Assembly (NCBI GenBank): GCA_016282315.1
Contig: JAEEKG010000066.1
Span: 1-32,055, forward strand
Direction of reading: 5' to 3'
Length of the DNA: 32,055 nt
Source: Clostridiales bacterium
GTDB taxonomy: Bacteria > Bacillota > Clostridia > Oscillospirales > CAG-272
Position numbers and translations under genes: made by a program. Below, piece by piece: positions 1 through 7,895 of this stretch (position 1 is its first letter; each line of letters starts with the position of its first letter). The notes below the pieces were generated by a model that was given only the letters and a program-made list of their open reading frames with translations, searched no databases and was not told the DNA's origin.

Positions 1-1152
1 AAATCTCTCGAGGATGTCCATTCCATACTCTTCGTATCCGTTGTTAAAAGCTGCTTTTGCAAGTTCACCTGCGGTAAAAGGTGAAATGGCTCCGTTTACA
101 TATCTGCCCTTCTCATAAAAGTTGAACGTTTCATAAGGCGGATCAATAGAAAACCATTCAGCAAAATACGGTGTGGTCTTTTTTCTCTCAATGTATTCTT
201 CTATGATAGAGCCCGCCTGCTCAAGAGATGTAACTCCGCGGTTTATGTCATATGCCTCAGAAAGTGAAAGTCTGTTGTTTTCGTTTTCATCGAGAGGCTT
301 GCCTGTTATTGGAAGCTGATGAACAAAAAACTTGCCGTTCCACAGATAGCGGAACATGTTTTCTTTGATCTTTTCAGCGCGTTCTCTCCATTCGTCTGCT
401 TTTTCCTTGTTTCCGAATTTATCATTAAAGAATGCAAGGTACTGCATTGCCATATATGTACCGGAATTATCCCCGTGCATAATGCACATCTGCTCATCTT
501 CGAGTATTCTTCTGTTTGAAATGGATTCGTCGACATATGTAAAGTCCCATGTGTCGATTGTATATGGTCTTATGCAAAGACCATATTCTTTGCTGAACCT
601 CTTTTTGTCAGAAGTAATATAATCCATTCCCTTTTCCAGGTTTCCGAGATATTTGCGGACAAAATCTAAGTCTCCCGTTGCTCTGTAGTACTGCATTACG
701 CCTTCTACTACAAGGTATTCAATGTCTGCTTCAACTTCCAGTCTTACAAGTGAAAGGTTGTCTTCCGGATACAGCACACGGTGCGACTCGTCCACAAATG
801 TCCAGTGGTAGTCATCCATCTGTTTAATTAGCTCATAGTAGTAACCTTTTTCGGTTTGGGTCTCCAATATGTATTCAAGGAAAGATTTCAGGTCATGCTC
901 AAAATGCTTGAACCCCTTCATTATATGGACATGGTCCCTGATCCAGTTGTGGTTGCAAACAAGTACTTTTCCGTCAATGAAAACCAGTCTTCTGTTTCTG
1001 CAAATCTCATCGTTTAGGCTGCGCAGAAACTTACCGGGTTTTACGGTTTTGGTAGTCAGAATGCACGGCAGGGCCATTTCTTCGTTGTTGTATGTACCAT
1101 TATGCATGTTGTCTATATTCATTGACGGCAAGCTGTGTTCAAACTCTATCAT
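1..1152 (-). CDS. Six-hairpin (alpha/alpha)6 glycosidase-like protein, 3' end beyond window
   Basis: This is an open reading frame of 384 codons that begins at an ATG at 1152 and runs off the left edge, so the C-terminus is missing. The start is well supported by a GGAGG sequence seven bases upstream. The protein has no signal peptide and looks cytoplasmic. It is rich in Trp, Tyr, Asp and Glu; NWIRDHVHIMKGF near residue 68, TWDFTYVDE near residue 200 and AEWFSIDPPYETF near residue 337 look like the substrate-facing loops of alpha-toroid glycosidases (glycogen-debranching or glucoamylase-like enzymes, where a W-x-RD motif is common). That assignment rests on general resemblance and not on a family I can name, so the substrate is open. 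It follows the P-type ATPase stop by 26 bases and is probably the last visible gene of the lepB-trpF-ATPase transcript. Confidence 0.7.
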   Translation of the reverse strand, partial: MIEFEHSLPSMNIDNMHNGTYNNEEMALPCILTTKTVKPGKFLRSLNDEICRNRRLVFIDGKVLVCNHNWIRDHVHIMKGFKHFEHDLKSFLEYILETQTEKGYYYELIKQMDDYHWTFVDESHRVLYPEDNLSLVRLEVEADIEYLVVEGVMQYYRATGDLDFVRKYLGNLEKGMDYITSDKKRFSKEYGLCIRPYTIDTWDFTYVDESISNRRILEDEQMCIMHGDNSGTYMAMQYLAFFNDKFGNKEKADEWRERAEKIKENMFRYLWNGKFFVHQLPITGKPLDENENNRLSLSEAYDINRGVTSLEQAGSIIEEYIERKKTTPYFAEWFSIDPPYETFNFYEKGRYVNGAISPFTAGELAKAAFNNGYEEYGMDILERF

Positions 1153-1178
1153 GACGTCCTCCGTGTAACATTTTTATT

Positions 1179-3548
1179 TCAAACTTGTTTTCTATTCTTT
1201 TTAAGCCCGCTGAACATTGTTTTTTCCACCAATATAGAATCATCTTTTTTGTGGAACAAAAATGTTACGAGAAGGTTTACCAAACTGTAAACTATGAAAG
1301 ATAGCAAGAACAGCGCACCTAAAATCAGGATTGTCTTCCACTCAAGAGTGCTCAAATAGAAAAAGTCCTTGAGGAAGATCGTGCAGGCGAAAAAGCCTCC
1401 TATCATCGTCACAAGAAGCACTGCGCGTATTTTTGTGAGCGGCAGACATATCTTTATCATGTAGAGGAATACTGTTACAGCTGTCATTATCACAGCCATT
1501 GTGCTGACATCAGCCGAACTCAAATTAAATAATGATTTGGCAATCGTCAGCAGTATGACATTAACAAGCACTGTAATTGACACAGGTATAGACCTTGATG
1601 CAATCCTTGTCAAAAATTGTCCTTTGACAAGTTCATTGTTCGGCTCAAGCGCAAGAACAAATGTCGGTATTCCTATGGTAAAAAACGTAATGAGACTAGT
1701 CTGGATCGGTATGAAGAAATATGTCTGGATTGTCACCACGCTGAACAGCGTCAAAAGTAATGTGTACACTGTCTTGCTCAAAAGAAGTGATGCGCTTCTC
1801 TCTATGTTGTTTATAATCTGTCTTCCCTCTTTTACTATGTTAGGAATCGAGTTGAAATCATCGTCAAGAAGTATAAATTGTGAAACATTTCTGGCAGCAT
1901 CAGCCCCTGATTTGATTGAAATTGCACAGTCGCTCTCTTTCAAAGCCAATACATCGTTTACTCCATCTCCTGTCATGGCGACCGTTCTGCCTTTTTCTTT
2001 CAATGTCTTAACTATGAGTTTTTTCTGGGATGGTTTAACTCTGCCAAACACATTGTAATCGGATACTGCTTGAACGAGTTCTTCATCTGACAGTTCACTG
2101 ACATCTATTCCTCTGAGGTCCTTCAACTCCAATTGTTCAGCTGTGTTGAGAACTGTTTCCGTTTTGTCTCCGGATATGATTACCACGTCGACATTATTCT
2201 TTTTGAAAAATTCCAACGTTGATTTAGCAGATTTTCTTATGACATCTTTTATCAGGACATAACCTATTTTTTCAAGCGAAGATATGTCGTTTAAATCTCC
2301 GTTTTGTTTTCTTGCAAATGCTACCACCCTGTATTTTTTGAAGTATTCTTTTGCTTCACTTGTGTCATCAAACAATATGTCAGGTGCGCCAAAATAGTAA
2401 GTGTAGTCTGAGCATTTTATTGCAGAATACTTTCTTGACGAAGAAAATGGCATCTTGTCAGTTATTTGTATTTTTTTAGATTCGCTTTCTGCAAAATGTG
2501 CTTTTAACGCCTGCATGGTTGCGTTGTTGTCTTCCGATGAACAAACAAATTCAGCCAGTTTTTCAACGGGATTATCTATTTGGCAATCCTTAGAAGAGAT
2601 AAAGTCTGAATATTCCATTCTTCCTTCTGTCAATGTACCTGTCTTGTCCAGGCAAATGGTGTTGACTCTTGCGAGTATTTCAATTGAATACAATTGCTGA
2701 ACAAGCACTTTTACTCTGTAGAGCTTTATTATTCCGACAGCCATAACTGAAGATGTCAATAGTATCAGTCCTTCAGGAATCATGCCTATTATTGATGCAA
2801 TTGTCCTGAACATGCTTTCGGATAGTTCACCGCTTATGTTATATTCTTTGAAAAACGTTATTGCACCGAGAGGAATAATCAGGATAGTCAGGATTTTCAG
2901 TATCTTAACAAATGAACCTAAAATCATAAAGTTCATTTTTTTCTTCTTTTTTGCCTCGGCACTTATCTTGGATGAATAACTATCTTTACCGACATGGGTT
3001 ACGCGGCAATATGCATTTCCCGAAACGACAAATGCGCCTGAAAGAAGGCTGTCTCCCTGCTGCTTCAATATAGCATCGCTTTCACCTGTGATAAGTGCTT
3101 CGTTAACTTCAAGATTTCCTTCAAGCACTTCGGCATCTGCTATTATCTGCCTTCCGGCTGTCAGCTTTATTACATCGTCTGTAACTATTTCTTCTGCGCC
3201 TATTTCACTCTCGACCCCATCCCTGACAACGATACACTTACTTTCTGAAATGATTGAGAGTTTGTCTATTATTCTCTTTGAAGCGAGTTCTTCCGCAATG
3301 CTTATGATAGTGTTGCCTATCGCAATCAGGACAAATGTTGAATTTTTTAGACCTTTTAAAATGTCACCGGCGACTATTCCGGCAACAATTACAGCAATTC
3401 CCAGCACGAGGTTCAGAATGTTAAAGTATGTAAAAACGTTGTCCGCAATTATCTTGCCGACAGATTTGGTCTTGTTTGAGTTGTCCTTATTGATTTGACC
3501 TTCATCTATTCTTTTTCTTACTTCGGTTTTACTTAATCCTTCGATCAT
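1179..3548 (-). CDS. CtpE-like cation-transporting P-type ATPase
   Basis: A 789-residue membrane pump that should couple ATP hydrolysis to cation transport. The phosphorylation motif DKTGT is at residue 301 (Asp301), the dephosphorylation motif TGES at 154, and the hinge motif GDGVND at 527. In the fourth membrane segment the ion-site motif is PEGL (258-261), which is the sequence found in calcium pumps and in CtpE-type ATPases; calcium is therefore the best guess for the ion. No N-terminal heavy-metal (CxxC) domain is present. The nucleotide-binding motif usually written KGAP appears as FGAPD near 387, so the lysine is replaced, a possible change in nucleotide binding. The ATG follows the trpF-like stop codon with no gap, implying translational coupling. 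The C-terminal half has about six hydrophobic segments and a basic tail. Confidence 0.93.
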   Translation of the reverse strand: MIEGLSKTEVRKRIDEGQINKDNSNKTKSVGKIIADNVFTYFNILNLVLGIAVIVAGIVAGDILKGLKNSTFVLIAIGNTIISIAEELASKRIIDKLSIISESKCIVVRDGVESEIGAEEIVTDDVIKLTAGRQIIADAEVLEGNLEVNEALITGESDAILKQQGDSLLSGAFVVSGNAYCRVTHVGKDSYSSKISAEAKKKKKMNFMILGSFVKILKILTILIIPLGAITFFKEYNISGELSESMFRTIASIIGMIPEGLILLTSSVMAVGIIKLYRVKVLVQQLYSIEILARVNTICLDKTGTLTEGRMEYSDFISSKDCQIDNPVEKLAEFVCSSEDNNATMQALKAHFAESESKKIQITDKMPFSSSRKYSAIKCSDYTYYFGAPDILFDDTSEAKEYFKKYRVVAFARKQNGDLNDISSLEKIGYVLIKDVIRKSAKSTLEFFKKNNVDVVIISGDKTETVLNTAEQLELKDLRGIDVSELSDEELVQAVSDYNVFGRVKPSQKKLIVKTLKEKGRTVAMTGDGVNDVLALKESDCAISIKSGADAARNVSQFILLDDDFNSIPNIVKEGRQIINNIERSASLLLSKTVYTLLLTLFSVVTIQTYFFIPIQTSLITFFTIGIPTFVLALEPNNELVKGQFLTRIASRSIPVSITVLVNVILLTIAKSLFNLSSADVSTMAVIMTAVTVFLYMIKICLPLTKIRAVLLVTMIGGFFACTIFLKDFFYLSTLEWKTILILGALFLLSFIVYSLVNLLVTFLFHKKDDSILVEKTMFSGLKKNRKQV

Positions 3549-4193
3549 TTACTTTTTTGCATTCCTCACAAAAGCTATCACTTTATTTCTGTCTTTCAGG
3601 CCTTTTTCATTCTTGCAACCGCTGTTGACATCTACCCCAAATGGTCTGCATATCTTGATTGCATCTGAAACATTGTCCGGGTTTAATCCTCCGGCCAGTA
3701 TTGCCGGTTTTCTCAAAGTTGCTATAACTCTTCTGCTCGTTTGCCAATCATGAGTTAATCCCGTACCTCCAATCTGGTCGGTCTGGGTGTTGAAACTATC
3801 AAGCAGATAACAATCTACATATTTGATTCTGCTTATATCTGTCAATACTTCTCCGTCGCTTGACACCTGAATCAATCTGATCAATTGAACTTTAGGCAAA
3901 GCCTGAACAATCTTTTCAACTTCGCTTTCTTCTATATCCGAATGTAATTGAAGCATTGAGTTTCCTACGGTTTTGCAAATGCCTATTATACTTTTTGCAT
4001 CCTTTAAGTGAGTGACAACAGCAGTGGCTATTCTACCTTTACAGAATTGAGCGATTCTGGTCGCAGTCATAACATCAACAAAATCCTGACTGTTATGTTC
4101 CTGTCCAACCAGAATACCTACTATATCTGCCCCCGCTTCAATACATATCTTTGCATCGCTGAGACTTTTATTTGCACAAATTTTTACTATCAT
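3549..4193 (-). CDS. trpF: Phosphoribosylanthranilate isomerase-like protein (TrpF family), orphan
   Basis: A 214-residue (beta/alpha)8 barrel of normal TrpF length. TrpF converts N-(5-phosphoribosyl)anthranilate to the carboxyphenylamino-deoxyribulose phosphate of tryptophan synthesis. The candidate catalytic Cys6 (VKIC) and Asp132 (LLDS) are present, as are QLH at 82, GGTG at 142, the phosphate-binding AGGLNPDNV and GVDVNSG. Two usual signatures are altered: KICG reads KICA, and the SPR loop after strand 2 is replaced by HNSQDFVD. No other trp gene is in the window; the neighbours are lepB (4-base ATGA overlap) and a cation pump (zero gap). It may be a genuine TrpF displaced from its operon or a paralogue with another phosphosugar substrate. 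Family membership is secure, the exact substrate less so. Confidence 0.85.
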   Translation of the reverse strand: MIVKICANKSLSDAKICIEAGADIVGILVGQEHNSQDFVDVMTATRIAQFCKGRIATAVVTHLKDAKSIIGICKTVGNSMLQLHSDIEESEVEKIVQALPKVQLIRLIQVSSDGEVLTDISRIKYVDCYLLDSFNTQTDQIGGTGLTHDWQTSRRVIATLRKPAILAGGLNPDNVSDAIKICRPFGVDVNSGCKNEKGLKDRNKVIAFVRNAKK

Positions 4194-4918
4194 TTTCCAA
4201 CAAATCCAAAAGATGACAATGGGAATAATCTTATCAACACTTTCCCCAACACTTCATCTTTTCTTACAAAGGAAACTCTTTTGTCACGGCTGTCTGTTGA
4301 ATTGTTTCTGTTGTCTCCCATGACAAACAGGTATCCTTCGGGAACTATTATCTTGTTCCCCGTAATATCTTCCCTTTTCATGCCCGTGCCCTTTATGTAG
4401 TTGACATATTCTTCGTCAAGTTCCACCCCATCGACTGTAACTCTCCAGTTTGCAAAATCAAATTCTATTGTTTGACCTTCTGTAGCAATTACTCTTTTAA
4501 CGAGTGGGTAGTCAAATATCCTTGACTCCATGTTGCTCTGCTGGAACACGATGATGTCACCTGATTTTGGCTGGTAGAAAAGATTTGTAACAACGAGTAT
4601 TTCTCCATCTTTTAAAGTCGGATACATAGACTTACCGTTTACACTGGCAAGTCTAAATGAGAAAGTGACAAGCAAAAAAACGACAACTATTGATATCGTG
4701 ACTATTTCTGCGACATCAAATATTGTTTTCTTTGTATCAGGCTTTTTTTCTTCATTTTCTTCATTTTTTACTTCTGTTTCATTTGAAGGTTCTTCTGTTT
4801 CTTCAGTCTTTTCTTCAACAGGCTCTTTTTGTTCATTACTATCATTAGACTCAGCCTGGGTCTGTTCAAGTTCTTCCTTCTCTACGGCAGATTCCGCCAA
4901 TTTGTTCTCTTCTTCCAT
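4190..4918 (-). CDS. lepB: Signal peptidase I
   Basis: A 242-residue S26 membrane protease that removes signal peptides from exported proteins. The Ser-Lys dyad is Ser97 (GKSMYP) and Lys141 (VKRVIATEG); the later family box GDNRNNSTDSR is at 201-211. One membrane anchor spans about 66-90. The first 63 residues are an unusually long cytoplasmic tail made almost entirely of Glu, Lys, Asn, Thr and Ser, ending in a few lysines next to the membrane; such tails vary among Gram-positive signal peptidases and are probably disordered. The ATG is preceded by AGGTG at a good distance. The gene lies 14 bases after the upstream membrane gene and overlaps trpF by ATGA. It sits in the same run as secA, so translocation and signal-peptide cleavage may be co-expressed. 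Confidence 0.95.
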   Translation of the reverse strand: MEEENKLAESAVEKEELEQTQAESNDSNEQKEPVEEKTEETEEPSNETEVKNEENEEKKPDTKKTIFDVAEIVTISIVVVFLLVTFSFRLASVNGKSMYPTLKDGEILVVTNLFYQPKSGDIIVFQQSNMESRIFDYPLVKRVIATEGQTIEFDFANWRVTVDGVELDEEYVNYIKGTGMKREDITGNKIIVPEGYLFVMGDNRNNSTDSRDKRVSFVRKDEVLGKVLIRLFPLSSFGFVGK

Positions 4919-4932
4919 AAAACACCTGTAAT

Positions 4933-6255
4933 TTATTTTAATCTTGCAGCTTCATTGTAAATTGCCTGACAAACAGCATATACACTTATCATGGCTGCTG
5001 CCAAAAATACCATTCTGTAAACCCATTGCAATCCAAATGCATCGGATATCTCACCGAAAGGAATCATCATTGTCGTTATAACCGAAACAACACTGAACGC
5101 AACTTGTAAAACCAGTGCTACAGCCGATTTGTTTCTCAATTCTTTTCTTCTTGATTCATCCATTTCATCTCTGTATTCGGATTTTTCTTCCGGTTTTCCG
5201 ACACTCTCTTTAATAAGTACTATTCTGCAGTTGTGGTGCTCTTTTGAGACCAATATCATAAACACACAACCTATAACAGAAAGCACACTGATTATTGCAT
5301 AAATGATCCAAAACTTTACCGGATCAGACATTTTTGAATTGTATGGAGCAGATATGAATTCATATGTGACTGAATAGAATATCATAACTGCGTATTTTGC
5401 AATTGAAAAACAACCAAAACCAATGAGATACTTTTTAATCTGTTTATTATCTGCGTATTTTGAAACTGTCTTAAATGCCAAATACATAAAGAATGCAAAC
5501 AAAAACTCAGGAACGAAGTAATAACCATCTATTGGAAAACTGATTGCAAAAACATATGCAACTATGGAATATAGTGAAAATCTGGTCAAACCTCTTTTGA
5601 ACATGAGTTCACTATTATTGGTAACTTCATTTTCGTATCTGTTGTAGAAATACTCGAGCAGAGCTTTGTCTTTTAAAACACTGCTCATGTACTTGCGTAT
5701 ATTCAAAAACCATACAACACCGAAAATCAGTGTCAGGACACCAGCAATTATTATAAGAAATACTTGGATTGTGTCATTACTGTTCAGTTCGTCAACTTCT
5801 CCGAGAGCTGTGAGCCATGGCGCAAATGCACAAATACCTCTGACTATCAGGAATATTGAACTTATTATTCCTAAATTGTTGCTTTGTTCTTTTTCTTTCA
5901 ATTCACCGCTTTTTCGGATAATCCCGTAATCCAGTGTTGCAAAGAAATTTTTCAGTCCAGGAATAAGAAGAATACAATAAACCAGATGAGCAGCAAGGGA
6001 CAGTGTCAAGATTGTTGTTTTGTCCATTCCCCCCGACAAAACGCCCATAAGCATGGCAAAAAACATGGCTATACTTACCCAAACAGCTACCAGAAAATTT
6101 TTCTTTGAAGCATATAGCCTCTCATCCAAATCTGCAAGTTTTTCAACAGACTTGTAAAGAAGAATCATCCCTATGAAGTCGGGCAAAACATCAATGACTC
6201 CGTAATAGGGATTGATGAGAAATATCAAGCCTATCAGCAAGTTGGATAATCCCAA
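4933..6255 (-). CDS. Two-unit multi-pass membrane protein, probable TTG start
   Basis: A membrane protein of about 440 residues with roughly ten hydrophobic segments and no recognised function. The longest frame starts at a TTG at 6384 and would overlap the upstream gene by 116 bases. I prefer the TTG at 6253-6255: it has AGAAGGGG seven bases upstream, lies 13 bases after the neighbour's stop, and places the motif IDVLPDFIG at residue 21, exactly where the upstream paralogue has IDLLADVIG. The protein looks internally duplicated: a second copy of the motif (PIDGYYFVPEFLF) begins near residue 242, about 220 residues later, which equals the length of the neighbouring single-unit protein. A charged segment near residues 345-378 separates late membrane segments. 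An ATG at 6294 is an alternative start. The role is unknown; placement before lepB hints at the envelope. Confidence 0.8.
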   Translation of the reverse strand: MGLSNLLIGLIFLINPYYGVIDVLPDFIGMILLYKSVEKLADLDERLYASKKNFLVAVWVSIAMFFAMLMGVLSGGMDKTTILTLSLAAHLVYCILLIPGLKNFFATLDYGIIRKSGELKEKEQSNNLGIISSIFLIVRGICAFAPWLTALGEVDELNSNDTIQVFLIIIAGVLTLIFGVVWFLNIRKYMSSVLKDKALLEYFYNRYENEVTNNSELMFKRGLTRFSLYSIVAYVFAISFPIDGYYFVPEFLFAFFMYLAFKTVSKYADNKQIKKYLIGFGCFSIAKYAVMIFYSVTYEFISAPYNSKMSDPVKFWIIYAIISVLSVIGCVFMILVSKEHHNCRIVLIKESVGKPEEKSEYRDEMDESRRKELRNKSAVALVLQVAFSVVSVITTMMIPFGEISDAFGLQWVYRMVFLAAAMISVYAVCQAIYNEAARLK

Positions 6256-6268
6256 ATCATATCCCCTT

Positions 6269-6931
6269 CTATTTTTTCTTTTTTCTTGCACCATTTTTGT
6301 ATTTGTTTTTTCCCTTCTCATATATTTCGATCGGATTGGGCATTCTGGATTTTCTGTTTGAGTGCATGTCTTCATCACCTTCAAGGCAAATCGTCATGTA
6401 GAATGAGAAAACAAGAATGAGCAAATATATATCAAATATCAGTTCTGCTATTGTAGTAGCAAGTTGTATGTTATTTGCAAAAGCGGCATCCAGGTTCGTA
6501 TTTACAACAGAGAAAATATACATAAACCTCGCAAATAAAACCAAAAAAGGTGCTATCCACGTTCCTATCTTGGCTCTCAGGGCAAGCATTCCGCAATCAG
6601 TCTGTTCGGCAATTCCTTTGAGCGACAAGAAGAAAAAGATAAGGAAAGCAAACAAAAATACAGCATACGCAAGGCTAAAATAGTTCAGCACCTGTTCAAT
6701 TTCAATCAACTTAAAAAACTGAACCAGTTGCATCGCCAAGTATACGCCTGAAACAAAAATACCGACAAAACAAATCTTTTTTGACAATTTGAAATGATCA
6801 CAATACTTATCTGCAACCGATATGCCTTTGTACAATATCAAAAAGCCAATGACATCTGCCAGCAAATCTATTCCATTGAAACGAGCAGTTGCTAAAAATA
6901 GGCAACCGAATGCCATTATTCCAAATCCCAT
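6269..6931 (-). CDS. Single-unit multi-pass membrane protein, paralogue of the downstream gene
   Basis: A 220-residue protein with about six hydrophobic segments and a short basic tail rich in Lys (last 20 residues). No function is recognised. The N-terminal segment shares the pattern ID-L-D-IG--LLYK with the gene immediately downstream, starting at residue 21 in both, so the two are tandem paralogues. The start ATG has no Shine-Dalgarno sequence at the usual distance; an AAAGGA lies 26 bases upstream with a 5-bp hairpin between (see the separate entry at 6929-6963). A GTATG context with an out-of-frame ATG three bases earlier adds some doubt, and Met6 is an alternative. It follows the DUF362 gene by 46 bases and precedes the two-unit gene by 13, so co-transcription is likely. 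Confidence 0.8.
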   Translation of the reverse strand: MGFGIMAFGCLFLATARFNGIDLLADVIGFLILYKGISVADKYCDHFKLSKKICFVGIFVSGVYLAMQLVQFFKLIEIEQVLNYFSLAYAVFLFAFLIFFFLSLKGIAEQTDCGMLALRAKIGTWIAPFLVLFARFMYIFSVVNTNLDAAFANNIQLATTIAELIFDIYLLILVFSFYMTICLEGDEDMHSNRKSRMPNPIEIYEKGKNKYKNGARKKKK

Positions 6932-6963
6932 ACATTAATCGAGTCTTTTTGACTCTATCCTTT
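6929..6963 (-). promoter_or_regulatory. Shine-Dalgarno, hairpin, start codon arrangement
   Basis: Reading leftward: AAAGGA (6958-6963), two bases, a 5-bp hairpin GAGTC-AAAAA-GACTC (6941-6955), nine bases, then ATG (6929-6931). If the hairpin forms, the Shine-Dalgarno to start distance falls from 26 to about 11 bases. The same layout occurs before secA and before the small gene at 17882. There is no T-tract, so a terminator is unlikely. Confidence 0.45.
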
Positions 6964-6977
6964 CAAAATACAAGACT

Positions 6978-7865
6978 TTAAATCTCTATCAATTCGTACT
7001 CTTTAGAACCGACACCGAGTTTGACAGCAGAATCAATCGTGTGAGTGCCATTTTTGGATTCTACCCTCTTCATAAAATGTTCTCTTCCGGGGTCATTAGA
7101 TGCTTTGATTAAATCCAGGCAAGCCTGATCTATAGCAACAGGATCAAGACTTGACAAAATACCTATGTCTTTCATACATGGATCTTCCGCAACTGAACAA
7201 CAGTCGCAGTCCACACTTAAGTTGCACATGATGTTTATGTATGCAATATTTCCCTTGAAATAATCAACCACAGCTGATGCTGCATCTGCCATACTCTCAA
7301 GGAAATCGTCCTGTTTGGGCAACTTGAGCCAAACAGTATATTGGTTAGTATTTTTGCCTGCTGAATGAATCCATGCTTTTCCTTTAGAGGAAGCACAGCC
7401 AATTGACAATTGCTTTAGTGCTCCGCCGTAACCGCCCATCGGGTGGCCTTTGAAGTGAGACAAAACAAGCATAGAGTCATAATTTTCTATGTTCTTACCC
7501 AAGAAGTCTTCCTTGAGATGAAATCCATTCTTTACAGGTACCGAAATGTCCGGTCCTTCAGCATCGAGCAAATCAAAATTGAATAATTCGCTCCATCCGT
7601 GTCTTTTGATTGTGACAAGATGCTTTTTAGTAGTATTTCTCTTTCCGCCGTAAGCTGTGTTGCATTCAACTACAGTTCCGTTTAAATGTTCAACCATCGG
7701 TTTAATGAATTCAGGTCTGAGATAGTTCTGGTTTCCTTCTTCTCCGGAATGCACTTTAACAGCTATTTTTCCCTGAAGTTTAACTCCAAGGGCCTCATAC
7801 AATTTAACAACATTTTCAGGAGTAATCACTCTTGAAAAATACACTTTTGACTTTTCTGCGCTCAT
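6978..7865 (-). CDS. DUF362 domain protein
   Basis: A 295-residue protein of the DUF362 family, whose members are often annotated as iron-sulfur or uncharacterised proteins. Family features are visible: VKVHSGEEG near 37, LVLSHFKGHPMGGYGGALKQLSIG around 134, and LDPVAIDQACLDLI near 240. A cysteine group in NLSVDCDCCSVAEDPC (around residues 216-231) could bind a metal or an iron-sulfur cluster, but the two CxxCxxCxxxCP ferredoxin motifs found in many relatives are absent. No signal peptide is seen, so it should be cytoplasmic. The ATG has a clear GGAG seven bases upstream. It lies 30 bases after secA with no terminator, so it is likely read from the secA promoter. The reaction is unknown. Confidence 0.85.
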   Translation of the reverse strand: MSAEKSKVYFSRVITPENVVKLYEALGVKLQGKIAVKVHSGEEGNQNYLRPEFIKPMVEHLNGTVVECNTAYGGKRNTTKKHLVTIKRHGWSELFNFDLLDAEGPDISVPVKNGFHLKEDFLGKNIENYDSMLVLSHFKGHPMGGYGGALKQLSIGCASSKGKAWIHSAGKNTNQYTVWLKLPKQDDFLESMADAASAVVDYFKGNIAYINIMCNLSVDCDCCSVAEDPCMKDIGILSSLDPVAIDQACLDLIKASNDPGREHFMKRVESKNGTHTIDSAVKLGVGSKEYELIEI

Positions 7866-7895
7866 GTTTTTTCTCCATTTGGTTTAAATTATCGT

